Shown: positions 17,641-30,737, numbered from the stretch's first letter. The stretch: DNA of 64,000 bases from Stutzerimonas kunmingensis (GCF_021432085.1 NZ_CP090366.1:2604001-2668000); one strand, 5' to 3'. Notes: generated by a model not told the origin, from the letters alone. Numbers and translations are program-made.

Positions 17641-18585
17641 ATGGCCACCTCATCCACAGCCTTGCCCAAGGCGTCTGTCACCGACACGGCAAGCGAGCCG
17701 AGCGAGCGAAAGCCGCGCCGCTTTGGCCCCAGCTGGTTCCTCGTCAGCCCGTCCGTTGCGCTGTTGCTGCTGTGGATGCTGGTTCCGCTGTCGATGACCG
17801 TCTACTTCTCGGTGATCCGCTACAACCTGCTCTATCCCGGTGAGAACGATTTCGTCGGGCTGGAGAACTTCCATTACTTCCTGACCGATGCCGGCTTCAT
17901 GCCGGGCATGACCAACACACTGATCCTGGTGGGCAGCGTGTTGCTGATCAGCGTCGTGCTCGGCGTGCTCATCTCTGCCCTGCTGGAGGCGGCTGACTTC
18001 GCAGGGCGCGGGATTGTACGCGTGCTTCTGATCTCGCCGTTCTTCATCATGCCGACCGTGAGCGCGCTGGTCTGGAAGAACCTCATCTATCACCCGGTCT
18101 CGGGCATTCTCGCGGCGGTGTGGAGGTTCTTCGGCGCACAGCCGGTGGACTGGCTCGCACAGCATCCGCTGGCGTCCATCGTGATCATCGTGTCCTGGCA
18201 GTGGCTGCCCTTCGCGATTCTGATCCTGATGACGGCCATGCAGTCTCTCGATCAGGAACAGAAGGAAGCCGCTCGCCTCGATGGTGCCGGCCCCATCGCG
18301 ATCTTCTGGCACCTGACCTTGCCCCACCTGGCACGGCCAATCGCCGTGGTGGTGATGATCGAGACCATCTTCCTGCTTTCGGTATTCGCCGAGATCTTCA
18401 CCACTACCAGCGGTGGTCCCGGCTACGCATCCACCAACCTCGCCTACCTGATCTACAACCAGGCGCTGCTGCAGTTCGATGTCGGCATGGCCTCGGCCGG
18501 CGGCCTGATTGCGGTGGTGATCGCCAACATCGCGGCGATCATCCTGGTGCGGATGCTCGGCAAGAATCTCACCGAAAAATATTGA
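17641..18585 (+). CDS. mtlF: Mannitol ABC transporter permease
   Basis: 314 residues from ATG 17641 (cggag upstream; the frame runs 20 codons further without support). Six membrane segments and the ABC-permease EAA loop (EAARLDGAGPIAIFWHLTLPHL, around residue 220) place it in the MalF-type family. It pairs with MtlG, whose start lies 10 bp downstream. Confidence 0.9.
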   Translation: MATSSTALPKASVTDTASEPSERKPRRFGPSWFLVSPSVALLLLWMLVPLSMTVYFSVIRYNLLYPGENDFVGLENFHYFLTDAGFMPGMTNTLILVGSVLLISVVLGVLISALLEAADFAGRGIVRVLLISPFFIMPTVSALVWKNLIYHPVSGILAAVWRFFGAQPVDWLAQHPLASIVIIVSWQWLPFAILILMTAMQSLDQEQKEAARLDGAGPIAIFWHLTLPHLARPIAVVVMIETIFLLSVFAEIFTTTSGGPGYASTNLAYLIYNQALLQFDVGMASAGGLIAVVIANIAAIILVRMLGKNLTEKY

Positions 18586-18595
18586 GGACGGACCG

Positions 18596-19429
<834 letters not shown>

Positions 19430-19467
19430 CGCCGCTGAGCTGAGAAGAACAACAGAGGATTCCGAAC

Positions 19468-20571
<1,104 letters not shown>

Positions 20572-20677
20572 CGGCCCCATAGCCGCCCGAGCCCTGACTT
20601 ACCGGCAGATCGCTGCGCCTGCAATGGCAGCGATCCGGCCCCCGGCTTTTCCACATTCAAGCCCAGCGAGGCCCGAG

Positions 20678-22156
20678 ATGAAGTTGAACGAAGCGAATCT
20701 GCCACAGCTGCCGGGCCCTATCGCGCGCCCCGATTACCGCCTGGCCGAGGTCACCACCGGCATCGCCCATATCGGCGTGGGCGGTTTTCACCGCGCCCAT
20801 CAGGCGGCCTACACCGATGCACTGATGAACACCGGCGAGGGGCTGGAATGGGGCATCTGCGGCATCGGCACACGCGCCGAGGAACGCTCGATGCGCGACG
20901 CACTGGCCGCGCAAGACTACCTCTACACCCTGGTCGAGCTCGACGACCGGCCTGACACCGAGGTCCGGGTGATCGGCAGCATTCGCGACATGCTGTTGGT
21001 GGGCGAGGATGGTGCCGAGGCGGTGGTTGCCCGCCTGGCCGATCCGGCGATTCGCATCGTCTCGCTGACCATCACCGAGGGCGGCTATTGCCTGGACGAC
21101 AGCACCGGCCAGTTCAATGCACAACTGCCCCAGATTCAACATGACCTGCAGCACCCGCTCAGCCCGGTCAGCGTGTTTGGCTTGCTCTGCGCGGCCCTGG
21201 CCAAGCGCCGCGGCGACGGCGTTGGGCCCTTCACTGTGATGTCCTGCGACAACCTCCCCCACAACGGCGACGTGACCCGCAAGGCCACGCTGGCCTTCGC
21301 CGGCCTGGTCGATGCCGACCTGGCCGGCTGGATCGAGCGCAACGTCAGCTTCCCCAACGCCATGGTCGACCGCATCACGCCCATGACCAGCGCGACCCAT
21401 CGCCAGGACCTGGAGCGTCAGCACGGCCTCGATGACGCCTGGCCGGTGGTCTGCGAACCCTTCGTGCAATGGGTACTGGAAGACCGCTTCGTCGCCGGCC
21501 GGCCGGCCTGGGAAAAGGTCGGCGTGCAGTTCACCGACGACGTCTCGCCCTACGAGGAGATGAAGATCAAGCTGCTCAATGGCAGCCACCTCGCGCTGAC
21601 CTACCTGGGCTTCCTGCGCGGTTATCGCTTCGTCCACGAAACCATGGCCGATCCGCTGTTCGTCGAGTACATCCGCCGCTACATGGACGAGGACGTCACT
21701 CCACAACTGGCTCCCGTGCCCGGCATCGATCTCGCTCGCTACAAGCAGACCCTGATTGAGCGCTTCTCCAACTGCGCCATCGCCGACCAGCTGGAGCGGG
21801 TGTGCTCCGACGGCTCGTCGAAGTTTCCCAAGTTCACCGTGCCGACCATCAACCGCCTGATCGCCGATAACGCCGCCCTGGACCGGGCCGCCCTGGTGGT
21901 CGCCGCCTGGGCGCTGTATCTGCAGGGCGTCGATGAAAACGGCGAGCGGTACCGCATCCCCGATCCGCGCGCGAATTTCTGCCAGTCCCTTGTCGCGGAG
22001 GACGACGGCCTCACTGAACGCCTGCTGGGGCGCGGAGAGATCTTCGGCACGCAGATTCCGCGTTCGCTCGCCTTCCGCGATGCCTTCGAGCGCAACCTGC
22101 TGCGGCTGCGCACGCTGGGGGTCAGCGGCACCCTTGATCTGTTGCTGACGCAGTGA
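20678..22156 (+). CDS. mtlD: Mannitol 2-dehydrogenase
   Basis: 492 residues (P. fluorescens enzyme 493). A long-chain polyol dehydrogenase that oxidises D-mannitol to D-fructose with NAD+. The catalytic set K-x4-N-x2-H is visible as Lys296, Asn301 and His304 in KIKLLNGSHLAL. The N-terminal cofactor motif is AHIGVGGFHRAHQA. I chose the ATG at 20678 (cgaggcccgag upstream) rather than the longer open frame overlapping mtlK. Confidence 0.93.
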   Translation: MKLNEANLPQLPGPIARPDYRLAEVTTGIAHIGVGGFHRAHQAAYTDALMNTGEGLEWGICGIGTRAEERSMRDALAAQDYLYTLVELDDRPDTEVRVIGSIRDMLLVGEDGAEAVVARLADPAIRIVSLTITEGGYCLDDSTGQFNAQLPQIQHDLQHPLSPVSVFGLLCAALAKRRGDGVGPFTVMSCDNLPHNGDVTRKATLAFAGLVDADLAGWIERNVSFPNAMVDRITPMTSATHRQDLERQHGLDDAWPVVCEPFVQWVLEDRFVAGRPAWEKVGVQFTDDVSPYEEMKIKLLNGSHLALTYLGFLRGYRFVHETMADPLFVEYIRRYMDEDVTPQLAPVPGIDLARYKQTLIERFSNCAIADQLERVCSDGSSKFPKFTVPTINRLIADNAALDRAALVVAAWALYLQGVDENGERYRIPDPRANFCQSLVAEDDGLTERLLGRGEIFGTQIPRSLAFRDAFERNLLRLRTLGVSGTLDLLLTQ

Positions 22157-22166
22157 GGGACCCGGC

Positions 22167-23690
22167 ATGTTTCTCGGAATCGATTGTGGCACCCAGGGCA
22201 CCAAGGCGCTGTTGCTCGACGCCAATAACGGGCGCGTGCTCGGCCAGGGCTCGGCCGGCCACGATTTGATCAGCGGACCCAATGGCCGGCGCGAGCAGGA
22301 CACCGAGCAGTGGACCGCCGCTTTCGCCAGCGCTACCGCCGCGGCACTCGCCGAGGCCGGAGTCGACGGCGATGCCGTGCTGGGCATTGGTGTATCCGGG
22401 CAGCAGCATGGCTTGGTTACGCTCGATGCCGCGGGCCGCGTGTTGCGCCCGGCCAAGCTCTGGTGCGACACGGAGTCGGCTACGGAGAATCAGCACCTGC
22501 TCGACTGGCTGGGCGGTCAACAGGGTTCGCTGCAACGCCTCGGTATCGTCATCGCACCGGGCTACACGGTGTCCAAGCTGCTGTGGATGAAGGAGCAGCA
22601 CCCCGCGCTGTTCGCTCGCATCGCCCATATCCTGCTACCCCACGACTACCTCAATTACTGGCTGACCGGGCGTTGCGTAAGCGAATACGGCGACGCCTCC
22701 GGCACCGGCTATCTCGATGTGCGCACCCGGCAGTGGGCGTTCGACATCCTGCGGTATGTCGATCCCAGCGGCCGTCTGGAGGCGGCGCTGCCGGAGCTGA
22801 TCGAACCCCATCAGCCGGTCGGCCGGCTACGCCCCGAACTTGCCGTCCGGCTGGGCCTGAACTCCCAGGCCATCGTCGCGAGCGGCGGTGGCGACAACAT
22901 GATGGGCGCCATCGGCACCGACAACATCCGCCCCGGCGCGATCACCATGAGCCTGGGAACCTCTGGCACGCTCTACGCGTTCTCCGGGGAACCTCGGGTC
23001 AGTCCGCAGCCATCAGGCGCGACGTTCTGCTCGTCCAGCGGGGGCTGGCTGCCGCTGATCTGCACCATGAACCTGACCAACGCCAACGCGGCGATTCGCG
23101 ACCTGCTGGAGCTGGACCTCGATGCGTTCAACGCGCTGGTGGCGCAGGCGCCGATCGGCTGCGAGGGCGTCACCATGCTGCCATTTCTCAACGGTGAGCG
23201 CGTCCCCGCCCTGCCCCAGGCCAGCGCCAGCCTGCACGGCCTGACCGCCGACAACCTGAGCCGCGCCAACCTCTGCCGCGCCGTGCTCGAAGGCGTGACC
23301 TTCGGTCTGCGCTACGGGCTGGACCTGCTGCGCGAAAGCGGCATTCGCAGCGAGCGGATCCAGCTCATCGGCGGCGGCGCGAAGAATCCGCTGTGGCGGC
23401 AGATCGTCGCCGACATGATGGCCACGCCGGTAGTCTGCACCCGCCACAGCGAGGCCGCGGCGCTGGGCGGCGCGATCCAGGCGGCATGGTGCCATGCGCG
23501 ACAGCAGGATCCCGAAGCCAGCCTCCAAGCCATCTGCTCGCGCTGCGTCAGCCTGGACGAAGACACCGCGGTCGCGCCGGTCGCCGAGTCGGTCCGGGCC
23601 TATGAGCAGGCCTATCGGCGCTATCGGGAGCTGGTGGCCAGCACCTACGGCGGGCAGACACCACCGGAGCTGACGCCGGTCGCCTCCTGA
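22167..23690 (+). CDS. mtlY: Xylulokinase of the polyol operon
   Basis: 507 residues, FGGY-family sugar kinase (GIDCGTQGTKALLLD phosphate-binding start; GGGAKNPLWRQIVADM signature near the C-terminus). It would phosphorylate xylulose formed from arabitol by MtlD. It follows mtlD by 10 bp and is the last gene of the operon, closed by a strong terminator. Confidence 0.88.
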   Translation: MFLGIDCGTQGTKALLLDANNGRVLGQGSAGHDLISGPNGRREQDTEQWTAAFASATAAALAEAGVDGDAVLGIGVSGQQHGLVTLDAAGRVLRPAKLWCDTESATENQHLLDWLGGQQGSLQRLGIVIAPGYTVSKLLWMKEQHPALFARIAHILLPHDYLNYWLTGRCVSEYGDASGTGYLDVRTRQWAFDILRYVDPSGRLEAALPELIEPHQPVGRLRPELAVRLGLNSQAIVASGGGDNMMGAIGTDNIRPGAITMSLGTSGTLYAFSGEPRVSPQPSGATFCSSSGGWLPLICTMNLTNANAAIRDLLELDLDAFNALVAQAPIGCEGVTMLPFLNGERVPALPQASASLHGLTADNLSRANLCRAVLEGVTFGLRYGLDLLRESGIRSERIQLIGGGAKNPLWRQIVADMMATPVVCTRHSEAAALGGAIQAAWCHARQQDPEASLQAICSRCVSLDEDTAVAPVAESVRAYEQAYRRYRELVASTYGGQTPPELTPVAS

Positions 23691-23725
23691 GGCGCAGCGC
23701 TCGGTCACAGGCAAACGGTCATAAA

Positions 23726-23758
23726 AAAGGCAAAGCCACGGTGCGTGGCTTTGCCTTT
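23726..23758. terminator. Strong bidirectional terminator after mtlY
   Basis: A perfect 15-bp stem (23726-23740 with 23744-23758) has a 3-nt loop, with an A-run on one side and T-rich sequence on the other. It separates mtlY from the convergent acyl-CoA dehydrogenase gene. Confidence 0.85.
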
Positions 23759-23781
23759 GGTCCTTTCCCCGGGACGACGCC

Positions 23782-25008
<1,227 letters not shown>

Positions 25009-25108
25009 GGGCGACAACCTTCTGGCAGGTAATGTTTTGTAGTTTTGAATGCTAGAGGAGGCCCAGCGATTTATCGAAGCTATTTTCCTCGTGTATAAAC
25101 ATTCATCA

Positions 25109-25123
25109 CCGATATATGATCGG
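25109..25123. promoter_or_regulatory. Dyad in the divergent acyl-CoA dehydrogenase/LysR promoter
   Basis: CCGAT and ATCGG flank five bases (25109-25123) in an AT-rich 146-bp divergent region. It is a possible LysR regulator site. Confidence 0.3.
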
Positions 25124-25154
25124 CGAATTCCGATACACGCCGGAGAGCACAACA

Positions 25155-26066
25155 ATGAACCTTAACAAGGTCGATCTGAATCTTTTCATCGTCTTCGATG
25201 CCATCTACACCGAGGCCAACCTGACCCGTGCCGGGCAGATCGTCGGCATCACCCAGCCCGCTGTTTCCAACGCCCTTGCCCGCTTGCGCGAGACGTTCAA
25301 CGATCCGCTGTTCGTGCGCACCGCCCAGGGCATGGTGCCGACGCCGATGGCGCAGAACATCATCGGCCCGGTGCGCAATGCGCTGCAGCTGCTGCGGGTA
25401 TCGGTGCAGGAAAGCCGCACCTTCAGCCCGGCGCAGGCAAACAAGACGTTCCGCATCAGCATGACCGACCTCACCGAGGCGGTGATGCTGCCGCCGCTGT
25501 TCCAGCGCCTGCGCCGCCTGGCACCGAACGTGAAGATCGAGAGCATGCTGGCCAAGCGCCGCGAGACGACCAAGGAACTGGCCGCCGGCCGCCTGGACTT
25601 CGCCATGGACGCGCCACTCAACACCGACCCGCAGGTGCGTCACGTCAAGCTGCTGGAAGACCGTTACATCTGCGCCATGCGCCGCGGCCACCCGCTGGCC
25701 AAGGACAAGCTCACCCTGGAGCAATACCTGTCGCTGTCGCACATCCACATTTCCAGCCGCCGCAGCGGGCTCGGTCTGGTGGACCTGGCATTGGGCAAGA
25801 TGGGCCTGCAGCGCAAGATCGCCCTGCGCTCGCAGCACTACCTGATGGCGACCCAGGTGATCGACCAGACCGACATGGCGGTGACCGTTCCCGAGCGTTT
25901 CGCCCGGCGGCACAACCTGCACCAGGTCGATCTGCCGGTAGACATCATGCCGCTGGAAACCCACATCTATTGGCATGAAAGCACCGATCAGGACCCGGCC
26001 AACCGCTGGATGCGCGAGCAGATGATCGAGATCGCGCAGCAGGTCACCGCGCAGCAGGATCTCTGA
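25155..26066 (+). CDS. LysR-family transcriptional regulator
   Basis: 303 residues from ATG 25155 (cggagag upstream). The N-terminal winged helix ([48 protein letters not shown] split across residues 8-55) is of the NodD/LeuO-like subtype, followed by a substrate-binding-like effector domain. Divergence from the acyl-CoA dehydrogenase suggests it regulates that gene; the effector is unknown. Confidence 0.85.
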   Translation: MNLNKVDLNLFIVFDAIYTEANLTRAGQIVGITQPAVSNALARLRETFNDPLFVRTAQGMVPTPMAQNIIGPVRNALQLLRVSVQESRTFSPAQANKTFRISMTDLTEAVMLPPLFQRLRRLAPNVKIESMLAKRRETTKELAAGRLDFAMDAPLNTDPQVRHVKLLEDRYICAMRRGHPLAKDKLTLEQYLSLSHIHISSRRSGLGLVDLALGKMGLQRKIALRSQHYLMATQVIDQTDMAVTVPERFARRHNLHQVDLPVDIMPLETHIYWHESTDQDPANRWMREQMIEIAQQVTAQQDL

Positions 26067-26072
26067 CGCGCT

Positions 26073-26090
26073 GGCGGGTGAAAGCCCGCC
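26073..26090. terminator. Short GC-rich hairpin between convergent genes
   Basis: ggcggg (26073-26078) pairs with cccgcc (26085-26090), loop tgaaag, in the 24-bp gap between the LysR and gntR stops. It has no clear T-run. Confidence 0.4.
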
Positions 26091-27110
26091 TCAGGCGCTG
26101 TCGCGCATCACCACTTCGAAACCTACATCGATACAACGCTCGGCAGGCTGCTGACCTCGCATCAGGCTCAGCAGCATCTGCGCCGCCAGCTCGCCGATCT
26201 CGCCGCGGCGGGTGCGCACGGTGCTCAGCGCCGGATGCATCCAGGCCGCCGCCGGCAGGTCATTGAAACCGGCAATCGCCAGCCGCCCCGGCACTTCGAG
26301 CCCCAGCTGATGGGCGCGAAACAGGGCGCCAAGGGCCAGGTCATCGTTGTTGAAGAACACCGCGTCGATCTGCGAATGCTGCGCCAGCAGCCGATCCAGC
26401 AACTCCGCGCCGAGGCCGATGGACGACAGCTGCGGCGTCAGCAATTCCAGAGTTGGCTCATAGCGACTCGCCTGGCGCATGGCCTGACGGTAGCCTTCGG
26501 CGCGTTGCAGGGTGCGCGGGTCCAGCTGAGCGGCGGCGAATGCGACGTGGCGGTAACCGCGCTCGAGCAAGGTGCGGGTCATGGCGACGCCAGCTTCCAG
26601 TTGCGAGAAGCCGACGCAATAGTCATCCGGCCGCTCGCTCAGCTCCATCAGCGTAACCATCGGTGCGGTGTAGTTGGCCAGCACTGCACGGGCGGCATCG
26701 CTGCGCTCGAACCCGGTGATCAGCAGGCCGGCCGGCTGATGGGCCAGATAGGCGCGCAGCAGCCGTTCGTCCTCTTCGGGCCGATAGTGGCTGACGCCGA
26801 TCATCATTTCGTAACCCGCCGGCATCAGCACTCGCTGGATGGCCTCGACGGTGTCGACGAACACCGCGTTGGACAGCGAGGGGATGATCACCGCCACCAG
26901 ATTGGAGCGCGAACTGGCCAGGCTGCGCGCCGCCGGATGCGGCACATAGCCGAGCGCCTTGACCGCCTGCTCGACACGCTCACGCAATGCATCGGAAACC
27001 AGATCCGGTTGCGACAGCGCGCGGGATGCCGACATCAGCGAGCAGCCGGCGCTACGTGCGACATCCGAGAGGGTTACCCGCTCGGCAGAGCGGCGTCGGC
27101 GTGTGGTCAT
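26091..27110 (-). CDS. gntR: LacI-family repressor of gluconate genes (GntR-like)
   Basis: 339 residues from ATG 27110; a TTG two codons upstream is less likely. The N-terminal LacI helix-turn-helix (VTLSDVARSAGCSLMSASRAL) is followed by a periplasmic-binding-like ligand domain. The similarity and neighbourhood (gluconokinase, TRAP transporter) suggest a gluconate-responsive repressor. A LacI-type operator resembling the GntR site lies before the kinase fusion gene. It is the last gene on this strand, 56 bp after dctP. Confidence 0.8.
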   Translation of the reverse strand: MTTRRRRSAERVTLSDVARSAGCSLMSASRALSQPDLVSDALRERVEQAVKALGYVPHPAARSLASSRSNLVAVIIPSLSNAVFVDTVEAIQRVLMPAGYEMMIGVSHYRPEEDERLLRAYLAHQPAGLLITGFERSDAARAVLANYTAPMVTLMELSERPDDYCVGFSQLEAGVAMTRTLLERGYRHVAFAAAQLDPRTLQRAEGYRQAMRQASRYEPTLELLTPQLSSIGLGAELLDRLLAQHSQIDAVFFNNDDLALGALFRAHQLGLEVPGRLAIAGFNDLPAAAWMHPALSTVRTRRGEIGELAAQMLLSLMRGQQPAERCIDVGFEVVMRDSA

Positions 27111-27166
27111 GATCAATCCAGCATCTGAAGGCGGCGAATTCTATCAGCGGTATGGAAGGCAGCACC

Positions 27167-28183
27167 CTACTGGGACGCTTTCTCCACTTCGGCCTGCACC
27201 TGATCGAACAGGTCCTGGCCGACCGCATCGATCACCGTCTGGATCGCCGGCTGCGCCTGCTCACGCATGCGCTGGATTTCCTCGGGACTGACCTCGTTGA
27301 TCTGCATGCCACGTTCCTTCAGCGCCGCCAGCGCCTGACTGGCCTCGCGACGGGTGTCCTCGCGCTCGGCATCGCGGGCCTTTTCCGCAGCGTCCATGAG
27401 GATGCCCTGCTCGGTCGCGGACAGCCCGTCCCACCAGCGCTTGGACACCGTGACGATCCAGGGGCTGTAGACGTGATTGGTCACGCTCAGGTACTTCTGC
27501 ACCTCATAGAACTTGGACGAGAGGATGGTGTTGTAGGGGTTTTCCTGGCCGTCGACTGCCTTGGTTTCCAGCGCGGTGAACAGCTCGGAGAACGGCAGCG
27601 GCACCGCATTGGCGCCCATGCGCTTGAAGGTGTCGATGAACACCGGATTGGGCATCACGCGCAGCTTGATTCCGTTGAAGTCTTCGTACTTTTCGATCGG
27701 CCGGGCGCTATTGGTCACGTTGCGAAACCCATTTTCCCAGTACACCAGTCCGACCAGGCCTTTCTCCTCGAGCTTGTCCATCACCTGCCGACCGACCGGG
27801 CCGTCCAGTACCTGATCGGCCTGACGCGGATCGGTGAACAGGAACGGCGTATCCCACACCGCCATCTCCTTGCTGATGCCGACCAGCGTCGCGGTCGAGC
27901 CAACCATCATCTCCTGCGCGCCGCCGATCAGTGCGTTCTGCATCTGGTCGTCCGAACCGAGGCTGGCGGAGGCGAAGGTGCGCACCTTCAGCTTGCCGCC
28001 CGAGGCCTTGGCCACCTCCTCGGCCAGCAGCTTGGCTGCCCTGCCCTGGTTGCTGTCTTCGTTGAGGCCGTAACCGAAGCGGATCATGCGTGGGCGGATG
28101 TCGTCCGCGGCCTGCGCGTAACCGAGGCTGAGTGTGCTGCCGAGCAAGGCGGCGGCCAGGGTGCTGATGAGAAGTCGTTTCAT
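27167..28183 (-). CDS. TRAP transporter substrate-binding protein (DctP family)
   Basis: 338 residues with a clear signal peptide (MKRLLISTLAAALLGSTLSL, cleavage near YAQA-ADD). DctP landmarks include the conserved Arg region NGFRNVTNSARPI and LRVMPNPVFIDTFKRMGANAVPLPFSE, which bind a carboxylate. Given the neighbours, the ligand is probably gluconate or a related sugar acid. The leader carries an aacaacaagaa motif (28195-28205) overlapping the ribosome binding site, a likely Crc target. Confidence 0.88.
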   Translation of the reverse strand: MKRLLISTLAAALLGSTLSLGYAQAADDIRPRMIRFGYGLNEDSNQGRAAKLLAEEVAKASGGKLKVRTFASASLGSDDQMQNALIGGAQEMMVGSTATLVGISKEMAVWDTPFLFTDPRQADQVLDGPVGRQVMDKLEEKGLVGLVYWENGFRNVTNSARPIEKYEDFNGIKLRVMPNPVFIDTFKRMGANAVPLPFSELFTALETKAVDGQENPYNTILSSKFYEVQKYLSVTNHVYSPWIVTVSKRWWDGLSATEQGILMDAAEKARDAEREDTRREASQALAALKERGMQINEVSPEEIQRMREQAQPAIQTVIDAVGQDLFDQVQAEVEKASQ

Positions 28184-28194
28184 GTCGCGTTACC

Positions 28195-28205
28195 TTCTTG
28201 TTGTT
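28195..28205 (-). promoter_or_regulatory. Crc-type motif overlapping the dctP ribosome binding site
   Basis: On the minus strand AACAACAAGAAGG contains AANAANAA next to the Shine-Dalgarno and about 11 nt before the ATG, the position expected for Hfq-Crc translational repression. Confidence 0.5.
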
Positions 28206-28244
28206 GGACGTTGGTTTGTTGAGCGCTTGGTTGCACGACCGGCG

Positions 28245-29522
28245 TTACCGCAGCCAGGCCAGGGGTACGGTGATGATCGAGGGCACGGCGATAAGCAGCC
28301 CGACGATCACCAGATAGATAAGGAAGAACGGCATAACGCCGCGCACCAGGGTTTCCATGCGCAGTCGGCCGATGCCGCCGACCACGTTGAGCACCGTGCC
28401 CACCGGCGGCGTGATCAGCCCGATGGACCCGATCAGCACGAACATCACACCGAAGTACACCGGATCGATGCCGGCCTTGATCGCGATCGGCGCCAGCACC
28501 GGACCGAGGATCAGGATGGTCGGGGTCAGGTCCAGCACCATGCCGACGGCGATCATCAGCAGCATGATGGCGATCATCAGCAGTTTCGGGTCCTGCGCCA
28601 GCGGGCCGAGCATTGCAGCGATCTCGTCGGGCAGCTGCGCCAGGGTGATCATGTACGCCGACACCGTCGCGGCGGCGCAGAGGAACATCACCGAGGCCGT
28701 GGTGCGGCTGGCACGGGTCAGCACCTCGACCAGCCCGGCCCAGTTCAGCTCGCGGTACAGCAGGGTCGAAACGGCCAGGGCATAGACGGCGGCGACCACC
28801 GCCGCTTCGGTCGGGGTGAACAGGCCGCCACGCAGCCCGCCGACGATGATCACTGGCAGCATCAGCGCGGCAGCACCGTCGACCAGCACACGACGGCGCT
28901 CGGCGGCGCTGGCCTTTTCCTGTTTCGGTTCGTCGATCCGCCGGGCGATCAGCGTCCAGGCCACGATCAGACCCATGCCCATGATCAGCCCCGGCACCAT
29001 GCCGGCGAGAAACAGCTGGCTGATCGAAGTACCGGTGACCACGCCGTAGATCACGAACGGCATGGAGGGCGGAATGATCGGCGCGATGATCCCGCCTGCC
29101 GCCACCAGGCCCGATGACGAACTCAGCGGGTAGCCGCGCTCGCGCATCATCGGCAGCAACAGCGTCGCCAGCGCGGCGGTATCGGCCAGGGCCGAGCCGG
29201 ACATGCTGGCCAGCAGCACCGAAGCGGCAATCGCCACGTAACCCAGGCCGCCACGCTTGTGACCGAAATAGGCCTGCGCCATGGCGATGATGCGCCGCGA
29301 GATGCCGCCGGCATTCATCAGCTCGCCAGCAAGGATGAAGAACGGCACCGCCAGCAGCGGGAAGCTGTCAGCGCCGGCCTGAAGGTTCTGAGCCAACAGC
29401 TGCACGTCCCAGAAATCCAGGTACCACATCAGCACCGAGCCGGTGAGCAGCAGCGCGAAGGCGATGGGCATGCCAAGCGTCATGAAGCCCAGCAGCGATG
29501 AAAGGAAGACGACGACGGTCAT
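28245..29522 (-). CDS. TRAP transporter large permease (DctM family)
   Basis: 425 residues with about twelve hydrophobic segments. DctM signatures include GMPIAFALLLTGSVLMWY, the GIIAPIIPPSMPFVIYG loop and the C-terminal GLITPPVGTVLNVVGG loop. It forms the Na+-coupled channel with the DctQ domain encoded immediately upstream (51-bp gap), and takes substrate from DctP. Confidence 0.92.
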   Translation of the reverse strand: MTVVVFLSSLLGFMTLGMPIAFALLLTGSVLMWYLDFWDVQLLAQNLQAGADSFPLLAVPFFILAGELMNAGGISRRIIAMAQAYFGHKRGGLGYVAIAASVLLASMSGSALADTAALATLLLPMMRERGYPLSSSSGLVAAGGIIAPIIPPSMPFVIYGVVTGTSISQLFLAGMVPGLIMGMGLIVAWTLIARRIDEPKQEKASAAERRRVLVDGAAALMLPVIIVGGLRGGLFTPTEAAVVAAVYALAVSTLLYRELNWAGLVEVLTRASRTTASVMFLCAAATVSAYMITLAQLPDEIAAMLGPLAQDPKLLMIAIMLLMIAVGMVLDLTPTILILGPVLAPIAIKAGIDPVYFGVMFVLIGSIGLITPPVGTVLNVVGGIGRLRMETLVRGVMPFFLIYLVIVGLLIAVPSIITVPLAWLR

Positions 29523-29573
29523 ACAAGGTCCTCGGTTGGGCAGTGCCCGTATTGTTCTGAATGCGGCGTCGCT

Positions 29574-30704
29574 TCAGTCCGCGGTGACATTCGCAGCGGC
29601 GGTGGCCGATGGCTGATCGCGCCGCCAGACATTGACCAGCTGCACCAGCGCCAGTACCGCCAGCGCGACCATGCTGGCGGCCACGGGCAACATCGCCAGG
29701 CCCAGCGGATAACCGACTACCGGGCTGTTGATGGTCCAGCCGAACTGCATCTGATTCCAACCACCCCAGGCCGCCAGGCAGCTCGCAGCTGCCACCAGCA
29801 GCCAGCTGAGAGAGTCGACGACGCGGCGGAACAGCCGAGGAAAACGGTCGCGCAGCATGGAAAAGCTCATCAGCTCGCCTCGGCGCATGCTCGAAGCGAC
29901 ACCGACGAACACCAGCCAGACGAACGCCAGCCGCGACAGCTCCTCAGCGCCGGTCCAGCCAGTGCCGAAGGCATAGCGCAGCACCACGCTGGAGAACACC
30001 ACGATGACCATGAAGGCCATCAACGCGGCCATCAGCCAGTCGGTCAGGCGGTCGAATTGCTGAGCGACCGTGCCGCTGTAGATCGGCTCGTTGGTCAAAG
30101 GTGGCGCCGTGGTAGCGCTATCAAACGGGCGCGAGGAAAGATCGACCCGGGTTTCGATCAGCTCATCCAGACCGGCGCCCTGCATCCATTCGACGATCTG
30201 GCGCAAGACGACCTCGCGCGGTTGACTGGCATCCACCGTCAATACGCCCGGTTCGCCCTCGGGTGATTCGAGGGTGGCGAATTGGCTGTCGACCAGGGAA
30301 ATCGGCATGAAATGCCCCGCCCTGCCACCGACTCGCTGTATGGCGGTTTCGTAATCGATGGCCAGATGGGCGAAACGCAGCTCCGGAACCGCACTGCGCA
30401 GCAACTCCCGGTAGCTGCGCTTGAGCGCCGAGCAAGCCAGCACGAAGCCGCTGCCCGCCGCCAGGGTGCGCTGCATTTCGGCGATCAGCGCGTGCAGCCA
30501 CTCCACGCGATCGGCGTCGGACAGCGGCGTGCCGGCACGCATGCGCGCCACGTTCTCTGCCGGGTGAAAGTTGTCCGCTTCGATATGCGGCAGGCCGAGC
30601 GCATCGGCTACGGCGTGGCTGGTGTCCGTCTTGCCGGAACCGCTGACGCCCATGACGACCAGAACCGGAAGCGCGGAAGCCTTTGAGGTATGCACTGAAG
30701 GCAT
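29574..30704 (-). CDS. Gluconokinase fused to TRAP small permease subunit DctQ
   Basis: 376 residues in a single frame. Residues about 12-175 are a gluconokinase: Walker A GVSGSGKT (19-26), DNFHPAENVARM, CSALKRSYRELLR and GHFMP. After a linker (about 176-215), residues 222-360 form the four-helix DctQ domain, with the characteristic AEELSRLAFVWLVF segment at 253-266. The start follows gcgagg. The kinase would be held at the cytoplasmic face of the DctQM complex and could phosphorylate gluconate as it enters. An internal TTG near the junction has no ribosome binding site, so separate translation of DctQ is not supported. First gene of the operon, behind a GntR-like operator. Confidence 0.88.
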   Translation of the reverse strand: MPSVHTSKASALPVLVVMGVSGSGKTDTSHAVADALGLPHIEADNFHPAENVARMRAGTPLSDADRVEWLHALIAEMQRTLAAGSGFVLACSALKRSYRELLRSAVPELRFAHLAIDYETAIQRVGGRAGHFMPISLVDSQFATLESPEGEPGVLTVDASQPREVVLRQIVEWMQGAGLDELIETRVDLSSRPFDSATTAPPLTNEPIYSGTVAQQFDRLTDWLMAALMAFMVIVVFSSVVLRYAFGTGWTGAEELSRLAFVWLVFVGVASSMRRGELMSFSMLRDRFPRLFRRVVDSLSWLLVAAASCLAAWGGWNQMQFGWTINSPVVGYPLGLAMLPVAASMVALAVLALVQLVNVWRRDQPSATAAANVTAD

Positions 30705-30737
30705 GCGAGGAATCCATTGTTTTGCTTGTTTGGCCTG

